Counted from the stretch's first letter, positions 10,786-22,094 are shown. The stretch is 64,000 nucleotides of DNA from Dromiciops gliroides (GCF_019393635.1 NC_057861.1:459166330-459230329); one strand, 5' to 3'. A program made the numbers and translations. Notes: generated by a model from the letters alone, not told the origin.

Positions 10786-10826
<41 letters not shown>
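10786..10826 (+). repeat. (CA)n microsatellite
   Basis: About 20 CA units in the GLRX intron, 134 bases from the exon 2 acceptor. Confidence 0.95.
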
Positions 10827-10830
<4 letters not shown>

Positions 10831-10831
10831 G

Positions 10832-11071
10832 GTAGGTGACACAACGATTAGAGTTCAGGCATGGAATCAGGGAATACTCATCTTCCTGAGTTCAAATCTA
10901 GCCTCAGATACTTAATAGCTGTGTAAACCTGGGCAAAATGACTTAACCCTGTTTGCCTCAATTTCCTTATCTGTAAAATGACCTGAAGAAAGAAATGGCA
11001 AACTACTCCAGTATCTTTGCCAAGAAAAACCCAAATATTGATCACAAAGAGTTGGACACAACTGAACAACT
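10832..11071 (+). repeat. MAR1-type CORE-SINE
   Basis: From 'taggtgacacaacgatta' through 'cctcaatttccttatctgtaaaatg' to the RTE-like tail 'agtatctttgccaagaaaaaccc..gttggacacaactgaac'. Confidence 0.85.
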
Positions 11072-11219
11072 CATACATATATGCATAAATGTATATAGAC
11101 ACATGCATATATGTGTGTCTGTGTGTATATATTGGTAAACGAATAGACAGCTATAGTCTGTAGCAAGAGTAACTTTCTGCATGTTAAAAACATGAGAATT
11201 TTTGGTTTAAAGCTGATTT

Positions 11220-11223
<4 letters not shown>

Positions 11224-11260
<37 letters not shown>
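11224..11260 (+). repeat. (CA)n microsatellite
   Basis: About 18 uninterrupted CA units. Confidence 0.95.
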
Positions 11261-11261
<1 letters not shown>

Positions 11262-11378
11262 TTTTCAAAGTGATCGTTCCTTGCAAGGGGGAAAAGATAT
11301 TGGGTATAGTCTAGTGATAATGAAATTGTACTGAATGTGAAGAAGTATCAATGAGAGTTTTTGTTTACCATGTTTCAA

Positions 11379-11424
11379 GTTGCCTGTTACTGTTGCTTAG
11401 CAACTAATGCAAAACCATAGCAAC
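11379..11424. promoter_or_regulatory. X-box (RFX-type) cluster in the GLRX intron
   Basis: A perfect inverted palindrome GTTGCTTAGCAAC at 11392-11404 fits the RFX-family X-box (GTTGC, 3-base spacer, GCAAC). A half-site GTTGCCTGTTAC precedes it at 11379 and CCATAGCAAC follows at 11415-11424. The three sites fall within 46 bases in sequence that carries no repeat signature I recognise. Binding is inferred. Confidence 0.4.
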
Positions 11425-11520
11425 AGAGTTTCCCCTCAAAAGAGACATTAAAAAGTAACTTCATTCTAGTAATCTCTCAATCTTAGGTGTCTGAGCAAAA
11501 CAGGATCGAGATTTACACAC

Positions 11521-11522
<2 letters not shown>

Positions 11523-11554
<32 letters not shown>
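11523..11554 (+). repeat. (CA)n microsatellite
   Basis: About 16 uninterrupted units; third CA tract within 770 bases. Confidence 0.95.
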
Positions 11555-11556
<2 letters not shown>

Positions 11557-12030
11557 CCCCCTGCCCCCTCTCCCTCCTTCTCCAAGTTAAATATAGACCC
11601 TCCCAGAAAATTCTCTATTTTATATTTATACCTATTTGAGACTGTTTCTTCAAGAGTTAAACAGGGTTAATAATAAATTGTAGCACTCTAGTTATCTCAA
11701 AGGTCTATGTCTGATTCTGCTAGCCTAGGGAACTTCTGATATGAAAACTCCTTTTCCAAGCCAAATACAAACAATTATGTTTTAGCAAATAAATCCAAAG
11801 GAGTTGCCTAAGCCAACCAAGAGATGAAGAGATTTTCCTATGTGACCTTGGGGGGGATGGGGCGGGCAAGATCTGTACCCTTACTCCCAGGCTAGCACTC
11901 TACCAGGTAGTATGTCTAAATAGAAACAGATATATCTAGAAAACTGCTCACAGTCAGTCCAAAACTTTCCATCTGTGAAGTGCCTTTTAGTCTCTCATTT
12001 AAGCCAATGGATGTCATATGGTAAAAGTCA

Positions 12031-12846
12031 TGCTGTAACAGTTGAAAAATTCCAAACATGATCACTTTATTAGTAAAGCACAAATTTACCAATAAATAGG
12101 ATCTCAGCCTCCCCAGCTAAGGGAAGACCCTGAGTGAGGGGGACAGCTCTTTTATAATCTTGGGGAGTACGAAGCAAAGAATGGGACTTCAAAGAAGAAA
12201 AAGGTATGATTGATTAAAAGAACTCAACATCATGAATAACAAAATCATTATGATTGGTTACAAGAGCTGAGGCACGGGGGACAATATGATTGGTTGGAAA
12301 TTGGGAATGAGAGGCTAGCAACAACCCCCTCCTTCTCTCCTGTGAGTAAGAAATGTTCATTGTTTGAGTCAGCCTGCAAAGCTAGAGATCATAGACATTC
12401 TTTGGATAACAATCCAGACATCCTTGAAGGATAGCTTAATGGTGTAAAGATACTAGAATAGACTCCCTGGTGTCCATCTGCATCCCTTAAGGATAACAGA
12501 TTTCCTTGAGGCAAGAATAGCACAGAGGTTAGCAGGAAAACTAGATTTCTAAATTAAACTCACTAGGAGAGCTGAATTTCTGAACTAAGTTCAGAGATAA
12601 AGCTATGACTTAGGCAGTTACAGGACAAAAATCAATAAACTGTAAGGGGCAGCTAGGTGGCGCAGTGGATAGAGCACCAGCCCTGGAGTCAGGAGTACCT
12701 GAGTTCAAATCCGGCCTCAGACACTTAACACTTACTAGCTGTGTGACCCTGGGCAAGTCACTTAACCCCAATTGTCTTACAAAAAAAAATCAATGAACTG
12801 TAAATATGATCAATTAAAAGAGAAAAAAACACTTGGGATTCTCACA
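12031..12846 (-). mobile_element. Solo LTR fossil in the GLRX intron
   Basis: On the minus strand it runs from TGTGAGAATCCC to GTTACAGCA. A TATAAAAGAGC-type box maps near 12148 and an AATAAAGTG-type signal near 12070. No internal region is attached. An S1 SINE inserted later at 12646-12786, so the LTR is the older of the two. Family unassigned. Confidence 0.6.
12646..12786 (+). repeat. S1 SINE nested in an LTR
   Basis: The duplication aaatcaat(a/g)aactgtaa flanks it at 12629-12645 and 12787-12803 with one mismatch. Confidence 0.95.
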
Positions 12847-12849
12847 CAC

Positions 12850-14320
12850 TAGTCATTCTCCACCTTTGCTACATACCTGTGGGTAGACAGTACACTTAAG
12901 GCCAAAACTCAAACACTAAACTTGTCATGAATGGGAACATCCATGATTTCATGACATTGCCTCTGAGCACAGTCATAAGGTTCATTTAAATAGAGAGGGC
13001 ATTTTAAATAATGAAAGAACATGGGAGCTTCCTAACAGGAGGCGGTGGTAATCTTCCCATTGGGAGGATATTAAACACAAAGCAGACAGATAAAAAAAGA
13101 AACACACAGCAGGGGTTATGTGGTAAATGTCAGAGGAGAATGACTCCTACACTGGAAACTAGCCACAATCTCACAGTTGAAAGAGCTCAAAGTTCTTTAG
13201 AAAAATCTTTTAAAAATACTATCATCATTTCCCCCTACCTTGTAACAAAAGAAAAAGGCTCATGAAAACCAAATCAGGAAAGGGGTGGTGTTGACATTTA
13301 TGCACTACCATGTATCTCTGAACAGAAAGCTCCCCAATCCCTCCCCAACCCCCCTCTAATGAGAAGAGGAAAAATTCATTCTCTTGGATCAACATTGATC
13401 ACTACAGTTATCTGAAGTTCATCAGCTGTCCTTAGTGTTGTTTTCATTTACATTGTTATAATCATCATGTGTATTGCTCCCCCCAAAGTCACCTTAACAC
13501 TTGTGTCAATTGACATGAGGATTTCTTATGATTTTAAAAATTAATTTTACCATAATTTCTCCCCTCTGTCAATGTACTTTAGATGCAAATTATTACAAGT
13601 AGATATAATAATTTTATTTTGAAATAAATTTGTTCATCTGACTATCTCTCATATGTGCACATTTACTGTGCCAATTGATGCAGTCTCATCCTTTTCAAGT
13701 ATCCTAAGATCCTGCTTCTTCTACTGAGGAGGGAAGTTATAGAAAAACTGTTCTCCTGGAGGTTTAGTAACTCAGGAGAGAGCAGGATAAAACAAGGGTT
13801 TGATAGCAAGCTCAGGATATGGAATCTGGTGGTATTTTTTTTAAAGCAAGTTGGACCTTAAAGTTAGGTCTTCTTATTAAAACTATGTTTCTGATAGGAG
13901 GAGGGGGAAAGAGAGGAAGGAAGAGATATGGGACAAAAGACAATGTTAAAAACAAAGAGCTGGCTTCCCAAAAAGGGCCAAGAGAAAAGAAAGTATTTTA
14001 TTTAAAATATTATTTCCTTTGGATCCCTCCATCTGTTCTGGCTCCTTCTCTCCATTCATACTACAGCTTTTGTCTGTTTTGTTTTGGGTGGTGGTGGTTT
14101 CTGAACCCAGCTATCCTTTAGTCTGTGATAGGAAATGGAATCCTTAGATTTCCCTTAACACTCCACCCAATAGCACTCACTTCCCAGAGGACTTGAGCTG
14201 TGTCATAGTAATGAGGCCCTCAGAACCTCTCCCCTGGGCCACTGCAGTTATATCTTTATTGTTCTCCCTACCTTTGACCCGTCCCTTCTCCAATCCATCT
14301 TCCACAGCTGGCAAAGTGGC
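12850..14320. other. Intronic stretch without recognised repeats
   Basis: Probably single-copy sequence within the GLRX intron. Short open frames only; no splice-bounded coding segment seen. Confidence 0.5.
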
Positions 14321-14870
14321 CATGCCACTCTCCTGCTCACAAATTGTCTCTGGTATAAAATACAAGCTTCTCTGGTTGGCATTTGGTCCTTTCCAGTCTG
14401 ACTCCAGAATGACCTCCCATTACTCCTTCCACCCCACTTTGCCTCTATATTCCAGCCACACTGGATTGTTATCCATAATTGACATTCCATCTTCCACTTC
14501 TCTGCAGGCTTGTCCTTTTCCTAACTCAGCTCAGGTGCCACCTAGAAGGCTTTTCCAGACCTGCCAAATTTTTAGTCCCTTCCCCACAAAATAAGTTTGA
14601 ATTACTCTGCATGTATTTTTTTCTTTTCTTTTTTCTTTTTTGTGGGGCAATGAGGGTTAAGTGACTTGCTCAGGGTCACACAGTCTGCATGTATTTTTAA
14701 TATTTTGTTTCTCCCCTCTCCTCCACAAGTACAATGTAGGCTTCTTCAAGGAGCCTACTGTTGCTATTATTTTTTTTTTTTGGTCATCTTTATATCTCCA
14801 GTGCCTAAACACAGTGCCTGGTCCATAGTAGGTACTCAATAAATCCTTGTTGATCCAGATTACTGCTGCT
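14320..14870 (+). repeat. L2 LINE 3' end
   Basis: 'tggtcctttccagtctgactcc', 'ctcaggtgccacctagaaggcttttccag', 'gtgcctggtccatagtaggtactcaataaatcc' match the L2 3' end in order. A truncated SINE interrupts it at 14621-14683. Confidence 0.75.
14621..14683 (-). repeat. S1 SINE, 5'-truncated, inside L2
   Basis: Only the tail-proximal half is present. tctgcatgtattttt is repeated exactly at 14606-14620 and 14684-14698. Confidence 0.93.
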
Positions 14871-14959
14871 TCTTTAATTTTGTGGGAGAGTAAGAAAAAC
14901 AATTGAGAAAATAGGGGAGGGAGGCAAAAAGAGGGAGTGATAGGGCTAGAATTTCATAG

Positions 14960-15120
14960 CTCACACAGTCTTAAATGGAGAGAGACTAGGAAAGGGATAG
15001 GAAGAGACAAAGACACAGATAGCCAGAGAGGGAGGGAGAGGGGAGAGGGAGAGGGAGACACAGAGAGCCAGAGAGGGAGAAGACACAGAGAAGCAGAGAG
15101 GGAGAGGTGGAGGGGGATAT
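14960..15120 (+). repeat. Purine-rich GA/GGGA low-complexity tract
   Basis: Irregular repeats of 'agagagggagagg' and 'gacacagagagcc' form a minisatellite-like array; the Arg/Glu-rich open frame over it is an artefact. Confidence 0.8.
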
Positions 15121-15539
15121 CTTCAATATAGGTTCCCTTTTAAGTCCTTAGGACAATATATCCAGAGTTTCCTTTTTGTCCATTCCCATAGCGTGTTTCA
15201 TTCAATTATAATAAACGCTCATACAGAATGTAATACAAGTCAGCTTATCTTTGTCTGGAAACAAAACAAAAGTATAACAGTAGATAAAATAAGGTCTAAG
15301 GGTAACTAATTCCAGCAATCCCAGTAGTGGTGAGGCAGAGGAGGAGGATGCTGACCAAGGGGATGGGAACATTTACCTGTCCCAGTGCAGCAGTAAATTC
15401 ACTCCTGGCAGGTCAATCATTCTTTAAAAGCAGGTCAGTGAGCCAGGTAAGACTCAGGTGCTGTTGGTTATGTTCAGCTTGGGATAGTAGTGCCCTTCCT
15501 TTGTAATCAAATGGCTGCTGGCTTGAATCCCATCCCAGC

Positions 15540-15800
15540 ATGTACAATTCTCTTCAACTTTTGACACAGAAGACCACCCCACCCACTGCCATCCCTGAAC
15601 AATCTCCTCTTCCCTTGGTTTGTCTGACATTATTCTTTCTCGGTTCTGCTCCCACCTGTGAGATGTAATCCAGTCCCCTCTGGATCAACATTTAGCTTCT
15701 ATCCTGGGCTTTCTTCTCTCGTTGATAGCATCAGGTCCCATAAATTCAATTATTACTGACTTATATGCCTTCCAAATCTATTCCTAAGAAATACTGGCTG
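15540..15800 (+). repeat. L2 ORF2 fragment
   Basis: 'tctgacattattctttctcggttctgctcccacctg' and 'atcctgggctttcttctctcgttga' parallel the L2 RT region that reads 'LSWFSSYLS..' and 'VLGPLLFSLYT'. Diverged. Confidence 0.5.
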
Positions 15801-16014
15801 AATTGAGTATCTTCCTAAAAAGTTGCTCTCCCTTCCCTAACCATCACCCTTTAGTGCATAATGTGATTCTAATAGTATTTTTATTGTCATTGTATAATCA
15901 AATGCTATCTAGCGATTTCTAAGCAAAGGGTGGCAATTTATTCATTCTGCAACTATCATGTCTTCATATAATTATCCAGACCCATAATTTCATTGATATT
16001 GGCAATTCCCAGAT

Positions 16015-16165
16015 GAGGAAATTCCTTCTATACAATACAGATGGGCAGCTTCTCCATAATTGATAGGGAGCTGCTCAGGGTTACACAGCCAGTATGTCAG
16101 AAGCAGGATCTGAACCCTGGTTTTCTTGGCTTTCAGCCAACCTTCCATCTGCCTCTCATCATCAA
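16015..16165 (-). repeat. MIR SINE
   Basis: Reversed CORE: 'gagctgctcagggttacacagccagtatgtcagaagcaggatctgaaccctgg', ending 'accttccatctgcctc'. Confidence 0.7.
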
Positions 16166-16169
16166 ATAG

Positions 16170-17711
16170 TAACACAGCTAAAAAAGCTTGTCGTATAACT
16201 TCCCTTTGACCAAAACTACTGAACTCAAAGAGCATTTGTCTCTCATTACATATGCAGATCTGGAGTCAGCTGCTAGGGATTTATGTAAACATCTGCCAAA
16301 GCAGCTTCTCATGGAGAAAGCAATTTTCTTCATCTTGTGCAACCCCCATCTTTTTATAACTCAGGCTTTGGAAGCTGGTTATGTCTTTCAGTTGGATACA
16401 ACAGAAGCTTCCTCCAGACATTAGGGAAAAAAACCAAACCCAAACCTAAGTAGTTTCCAGGACAGAGTTGGCACACATTTCTGAAGTGGGCTTGTGGGAA
16501 CAAAGTCAGAGTGTCCCAGAACTGTTACTTATTCCATCCAGGAAAGAGAAAGGCTGCTTTACCCCACAATTTTCACCTTTAACCCATAATGTATGCCAAG
16601 CAGGCCAGGTTGACTGGTAGCTTCTCAGCCAGTCTTGCAGAAAGGGCTCTGGAGTTGGGAGGCCCGAGTTTGAATATTACTATTGACATGGAGCTCACTG
16701 CTTTATACAATAAGTACCAGTACACTTCCTGTTCAGAATGTTGAAATTGCTCCTAGATACACTTTTTTTTTTTAACAGAAAGATTGACAGTGACTGTGTT
16801 CTCTATGTGTTTGTGGCTAGTTTCATAATTATTTTTTCATAAGTTATGGTTGCATCATTACACACACATGTACACACACACACACACACACACACCAAGA
16901 GGAAGACTCAAATCTGATCATCTTCATCCACCAAGTGCCACAGTGTTTTGCTTTTTCTATATCCCCTTTATAGCATTTCCTTCATACTGTTTGTTGCCTG
17001 TCCTCACCTAGAGGTTTTTCTTGAGATGGTCAGATGCAACCATACAGCAGACCTCTCAGGCTCATTCTTTCAGTATTGTGTCAACCTGGGGATTGACTAC
17101 AAACCAGAATGAAACAAAAACTGAACCTCTTTTAGGCCACTGGGGTGTAAGTGAGAACAGAGAAAATAAGGCGACAAACCACAGTGAAGGAACGAACAGA
17201 AACTTACATCTTTTTCCAGTTTCCTTCCTCCTTTCCTTTCCGGATTCTCCCCCTACCCAGAAGCACTAGAAGTTGAAAGCAATCATTTACTAGTGCTGTT
17301 TACAAAAAGGACTCAAGATAACCTCTAAATTACTTTCGCAGAAACCTCTGGAGTCACGAGACTGCCCAAGTAACTTTGAACCTGATTAGGACTGCATGAC
17401 AAGCCATTTCATCTATCTTCTTTATTTTTTCTCTCAGATTTGAGAGGTCTGCTGGCTGGATTCCAAGTCAGCCACAGCGACACTGAGTAACTCCTCTCCT
17501 TCCTTGATATGTTACAGACAGCCTAGAATCAAGACGTCTTTGCAGTTTATCTGACAGACAGAGTTTTTAGATGAGGCTTTTCTTTTTCTTTTTCTGGTAT
17601 ACAGTCAAGGAACCAAAAAGCCCCTGATGGTAAAGGGAACCCCCCACACCCAACACCCCCACAAAACCAACGTTCCCCTCCCCCCAACACTCCGCAAATA
17701 CAAATACTCAC
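16170..17711. other. 5' part of the GLRX intron, few repeats
   Basis: Contains a (CA)n tract at 16871-16895 but otherwise no recognised repeat. The stretch nearest exon 1 includes a C-rich run at about 17640-17695. Confidence 0.5.
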
Positions 17712-17918
17712 GGTTTTTGCCCCTGTTAGCTGTAGCAAATAATCTTGGATCTCATTTGTATCACTGCGGGCTGTTATGTCGACAAATTCCAAGAACTCCT
17801 GTTTAATAGGCAGTTGCTTGAAAAGCTCTATAGTTCTTCTGCAGTAAGGGCAGGAGGGCTTGATGAAGACCACCACCCTATCAGCTTTGATCTTGCTATT
17901 CACGAACTGCTGAGCCAT
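17712..17918 (-). CDS. GLRX: GLRX coding exon 1 (glutaredoxin-1, residues 1-69)
   Basis: Encodes the N-terminal two thirds of glutaredoxin-1, the cytosolic thiol-disulfide oxidoreductase that uses glutathione to reduce protein-glutathione mixed disulfides. The translation starts MAQQFVNSKIK and contains KPSCPYCRR with the C23-P-Y-C26 active site, then FVDITA and NEIQDYL, closely matching human GLRX as I recall it. I chose the ATG at 17916-17918 because it gives the mammalian MAQ start and has a good initiation context (A at -3, G at +4). The exon ends after AAA ACC with donor GTGAGT at 17706-17711, phase 0; the open frame beyond it is intron. Residue 8 is Ser where human has Cys. No frameshift or stop is seen, and the remaining 37 codons lie at 10539-10652. 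Orthology is based on remembered protein sequence, but the match is unambiguous. Confidence 0.96.
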
Positions 17919-18046
17919 CTTTACCACCTTTGTGATCCCCTACCGAGTAACTACCTAAGCTGGGGCAATGCTTGGGGCTTTATTTAACTGTCCGGCTTCT
18001 CTTAAAAGGAACCACCCCGGGAGGAGGAGTTTGCATTGACCAATCT
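17919..18046 (-). promoter_or_regulatory. GLRX: GLRX promoter and 5' UTR region
   Basis: On the minus strand a TATA-like TTAAATAAA (plus-strand 17979-17987) lies about 60 bases before the ATG. A CCAAT box (seen on the plus strand as gaccaatc, 18038-18045) and an octamer-like ATGCAAA (18030-18036) lie further upstream beside a short GC-rich stretch. This layout suits a TATA-driven start with a short 5' UTR. The transcription start itself cannot be read from sequence. Confidence 0.6.
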
Positions 18047-18364
18047 TGCCTTTTTTTTTTTTTAAAGAGACAGTGTCCCAAGGTGGGAATCCCATCTTAC
18101 ACACATCCTTGTGTGACTCAATATTTGCAGGTGGAAACAAATGCATAACTGTGATCTTTTTCACGATGTTGTCATGTGTCAGCAGTGCCTTTCCTGGTAC
18201 CGATGCCTTGGGTGTCATCATTAAAATTACCTTCCAGGAAAAGATAGGGGTGAGTGGGCAGGAACGATACTTCAAATTAGCAGCAGAGGTCCTAGGTGGC
18301 CCTGCCTTGTTGCTTGTTTGAATAAGTGCCTCTTTTAGCGTCTTTTGGTGACACTTAAAATAGA

Positions 18365-18500
18365 CAGTGTCGTGTAGGGCACAGTGAGCTGCCCTTTGAA
18401 TGGTGTAGGATGGTGTAGGTTCAGTTGCCACCTCTGACACATACTAGTTCTATCCCTTAACCTCTCCGTGCCCTAAGCATGCCTCTAAGACTAGAGGTCG
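18365..18500 (+). repeat. Weak MIR-like fragment
   Basis: 'ggttcagttgccacctctgacacatactagttct.tcccttaacctctccgtgcc' follows MIR order at low identity, just upstream of GLRX. Confidence 0.4.
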
Positions 18501-19230
18501 CCAAGGAGATGTTAATGTGTGTGGGTAGAGCGAAGTTTCCTCATCCGAGAATACCCCATACCAATGAAATCACAAATGGTTCAGTCCCTGTCCCCTATTT
18601 GTGACACCATTATTCCAGCATAAATAAATCCTCAGGAATCAACTTGGGGGTGACTCTTTAAAGAAAGAATGTGAAATGATGTGTGGACTCATGCCAAAAA
18701 AAGACTGAAAACAGTGACTAATGTGAGAGTAAAGGACTGAATTAGGTCTATTTGCATAATACTTAAGATAGGGACTTGTTCTTTGCAATAACTCTGTCTC
18801 CAAGTTGGCCCCAAGTCTTATACAACTTGTCTAAACCCCACTACACCAAGATGTCTGTAGAGCACACAGTAGGCTTGATGGATGTTTGAAGTCTTTGGTT
18901 TTAGTTCCTAACCCTTTTGCTTCCTCTACTTTTTCCAATAGGATACAATTTAAGTAAATAGATACCTACTGATCACAAGGAAAAACTCCAGGATAATGGA
19001 TCAGAACTGCCCTAAAAAATGCAGTGGGCTGCTTTGACTGGTGGTAACAAGTTCCCTGTCACTGGAGGTTTCAAGTGGAAGTTGACTTTAGAAGGGATTA
19101 AGTGGCTTTTGAGGTTGTTTAGACTTCTGAGGTTCTCTAGATTTATTAAATAAGCAACACAATCTGACTCATTAGGTTGGTTTTCCCCCCTCTTTTTTCT
19201 TTCTTTCTTTTTTGGTGTTTTAAAAATACT
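18500..19230. other. Stretch without recognised gene or repeat
   Basis: Upstream of GLRX. AT-rich sequence with a T-rich run near 19190-19215; no coding segment or known repeat seen. Confidence 0.45.
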
Positions 19231-19235
19231 TTTTG

Positions 19236-19325
19236 TTATACAGAATAGTTCTCAGGGGAGGAGAGGAGGAAGGAATGCTGGGAAAAATGATGGTGATACA
19301 AAACATACATCAATAAAAACCTGTT
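19236..19325 (+). mobile_element. L1 3' end of a second subfamily
   Basis: 'ggaaaaatgatggtgatacaaaacatacatcaataaaaacc' matches the 3' end at 49055-49115 ('ggtgatgtaaaaaatacatcaataaaaact') and differs from the 'gaaaataataaaatac' L1 end. Confidence 0.6.
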
Positions 19326-19340
19326 AAAAAATGAGCAGTA

Positions 19341-20222
19341 CATATGCCCAACGGTCTGTAAAGCCATGCATACCCTTTGACCCAGCAATACCATTATTAG
19401 GTCTTTATCCCAAAGAGATCACAAAAAAGGGAAAAGGACATACATGTACAAAAATATTTATAGCTACTCTTTTTGTGGTGGCAAAGAATTGGAAATTGAG
19501 GAGATGTCCATCAATTGGGAAATGGCTGAACAAGTTGTGGTATATGAATGTTATGGAATACTATTTTGCTGTAAGAAATCATGAGCAGGCAGATTTCAGA
19601 GAAACCTGGAAGGACTTTATATGAACTGATGCTGAGTGAGATGAGCAGAACAAGGAGAACATTGTACACAGTATCAGCAACATTGTGTGATGCTCAACTA
19701 TAATAGACAACTCTTCTCATCGATATGATGGTCCAAGATAATTGCAAAGGACTCGATGAAAAATGCTCTCCATATCCAGAAAAAAGAACTGTGGCACAGT
19801 GGATAAAGCACCAGCCCTGGATTCAGGAGGACCTGAGTTCAAATCCGGCCTCAGGCACTTGACACTTACTAGCTGTGTGACCCTGGACAAGTCACCAAAC
19901 CCCAATTGCCTTACCAAAAAAAAAAAAAAAAGAACTGTGAAATCTAGGTGCAGATTCAACCACACTGTTTCTATTTTTTTTTCTTTTTTGAGGTTTTTCC
20001 CTTTTGTTCGGATTCTTCTTTCACAACATGAGTAATGCAGAAATGTTTAATATGATTGTACATATATAACCTTTATCAGATTGCTTGCTCACTTGGGGAG
20101 GATGGAAGGAAGGGAGGGAGGGAGAAATTTTGGAACTAAAAATCTTATAAAAATAAATGTTGAAAACTATCTCCACATATAACTAGAAAATAATAAAATA
20201 CTTTTATGATAAAAAACAAACA
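19341..20222 (+). mobile_element. L1 3' end (ORF2 C-terminus plus 3' UTR)
   Basis: Reads IPFDPAIPLLGLYPKEI, LFVVAKNWKLRRCPSIGKWLNKLWYMNVMEYYFAVRNHEQADFRETWKDF: the L1 ORF2 C-terminus. A diverged duplication aaaaat(g/a)agcag(t/c)aca flanks it near 19327 and 20222. An S1 SINE inserted at 19794-19926. Confidence 0.88.
19794..19926 (+). repeat. S1 SINE nested in L1
   Basis: Slightly 5'-truncated. The duplication aaaaagaactgtg is exact at 19781-19793 and 19927-19939. Confidence 0.95.
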
Positions 20223-20229
20223 AAAATAA

Positions 20230-21230
20230 GCAGCACAATCAATAAAAGAAAATCATTTCAAACTAAAGTCTTCTTTTTTGCTGGGAAATTTTGCATTGAA
20301 AAGAGACTTCTAGATAGTTGCAGAGCCCAGAGAATGCTTGGCTAGGCAAAGTGGCTGCATCTGACACATTTTAATTGGGAAGGGAAGGAAATTAATTCCA
20401 GGAAGTGGCTTTTTGTTCTTTTGGTTTCTTTCTCTTTTTTTCTTTTCTTTTCTTTCTTTCTTTCTTTTTTGCTGGGCTCTTTTGGTTTCTTTTAAACAAT
20501 AACATGCTTTTTATTGTGATTTCTTTTGCCATTAAAATTCTTAAATTAAAATTCAACTCATAAAATGAGATGTAGTTCCAAGATGCTTGTTCATGCTAAG
20601 GTACCTGTGGTGAGGTTAGAGATCTTATTGAGGGTAGTGTCAGGACTGAGAAAATGGAATCTACTTTTTATAATCAGCTCACAGTTCTCCAAAATTCAAA
20701 GATTTACTTGAACCAGGGACTACTTAAGCAAAGTTCAGCAAAATTTCTATTAGTTCTTTTGCCCCTTCTTTTTTCTCAAGCTCTTTTCTTCCCTCCCCTA
20801 TAAACCCCATCCACAGAGTATCTTACTCTTCTCACTCATTAACATTTACCTTCCCTGTATTCCATTCCCTAAGGATCATCCTGGGCTAGGACTAGTAGGT
20901 GTTATTAGGCTAATCCGGGAAACTAATATATTTTAATTAGGTGCTATTACCCCTCCCAAGTGACACAATACCTTTATTTCATTACAATGCAAAAGGTCTC
21001 TAAGGAGTGACTTTAATGGCTGGCATTCAGACAGGCCTGGTGGTTATTTGAGGACATTGCATAAGATTGTGAGTGAGATTTTCCCCACCCCTTAGTTATA
21101 AGAGATTTCATATAGTTATAAGTGATTTAATTATGATAATCAGCATATTAACTAACCATTGTGATTTATTATATTTAGATATCTTATTTTAATTGTATTA
21201 GTAGATTAAGTCTCTCTTCTTACTATTTAG
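20230..21230. other. Stretch without recognised gene or repeat
   Basis: Includes a TTTCT-rich run at 20425-20470 but nothing else recognised. Parts after about 20600 could be the 5' side of the LTR-like segment that follows. Confidence 0.4.
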
Positions 21231-21690
21231 TAATGTCAGATGATATTTTCCAATGTCAAGAATTAAGTAATATCACTAGATACAATAGTTAACAATACTA
21301 TATTTTAGAAACCACAAGTGTTATGCTTGATTAGAAGGGGTCATGCAGCAGAATTATGACCCTGTTGCCACAAGAAGGATGATATGAGTATTGGAAAATG
21401 CTGACATTTGTCATGTAGGCAATTTCGATATTTCTTAAGAAGATGCATTAATTTTAGATACTTTTAATCAGTATTGTACAGAAGCATTCAAGCTCTGGAA
21501 GGGGTATAAAAACCCGTTGATTTTGAAACTCAGGGTCTTTCAGGTCCAACCCCTGACTCACTGGCTTTATTGTGAGATGAGGCCTTCTCTCAATAAACCC
21601 ATTTTTTTTATGGCTTGGAGACTTTGTTGTTTCTGTTCCTTCATCAAATTGGAAATTTTTCCTGACAAGATCATAGATCTAGAACCAGAG
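21230..21690 (+). mobile_element. Probable solo LTR fossil
   Basis: A TATAAAAAC box near 21506 and an AATAAACCC signal near 21590 are spaced as in an LTR, followed by a T-rich stretch. Edges are uncertain and no second copy or internal region was found. Confidence 0.4.
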
Positions 21691-22094
21691 TTCATAAATC
21701 CCAACCTCATTCATAATTGAGGAAACTGTGGCCTACTATGTAGGTGGATACCTTTACTAGGGCCAGTGTAGGCTCTAGGGATTCTAGAATTAAAGACCAC
21801 TTCTGGGAACTCAGATTTCAGGACTGTCCACTGGGTCCTTTAGCCCTCCCCTCTCCCATCATTAGTTCCAGTCCTAGCCCTGGATTTCATCCCTGGTTCT
21901 CCCTTTTGGTCTGCCCTCCACCCCCCCCCCCCACACACGCACACACACCTAACAGAAGATTGCTTTTTGGTTTTGGAAGTGGAAAGTAATTTAATTTAGT
22001 TTTTGTTTGATTGTAAAAGCAGAGGTAGAGTGTTAAACTCTACGGATTTCACAATAAAAAGGAACAAAAAGCTTTATTAAAAAAATAAAAATTA

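Larger units (their letters stand above)
10653..17711 (-). other. GLRX: GLRX intron between the two coding exons
   Basis: Bounded by GTGAGT at its 5' end and a CCCCTTCAG acceptor at its 3' end on the minus strand. It holds one MAR1-type SINE, three long CA tracts, an LTR carrying an S1 SINE, L2 pieces, a truncated S1 SINE and an old MIR. About 12.85-14.3 kb and 16.2-17.7 kb are mostly free of repeats I recognise. An RFX/X-box-like cluster sits at 11379-11424. Confidence 0.93.

Noticed and set aside
14937-15131. Arg/Glu-rich open frame
   Set aside because: Product of a GA-rich low-complexity tract.
17547-17711. Extension of the GLRX exon 1 frame past residue 69
   Set aside because: It passes the GTGAGT donor into intron; the true continuation is exon 2 at 10539-10652, which restores the conserved sequence.
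17955-18440. 161-residue open frame on the minus strand upstream of GLRX
   Set aside because: Overlaps the promoter, shows no recognisable domain, and its frame spans low-complexity and MIR-like sequence.
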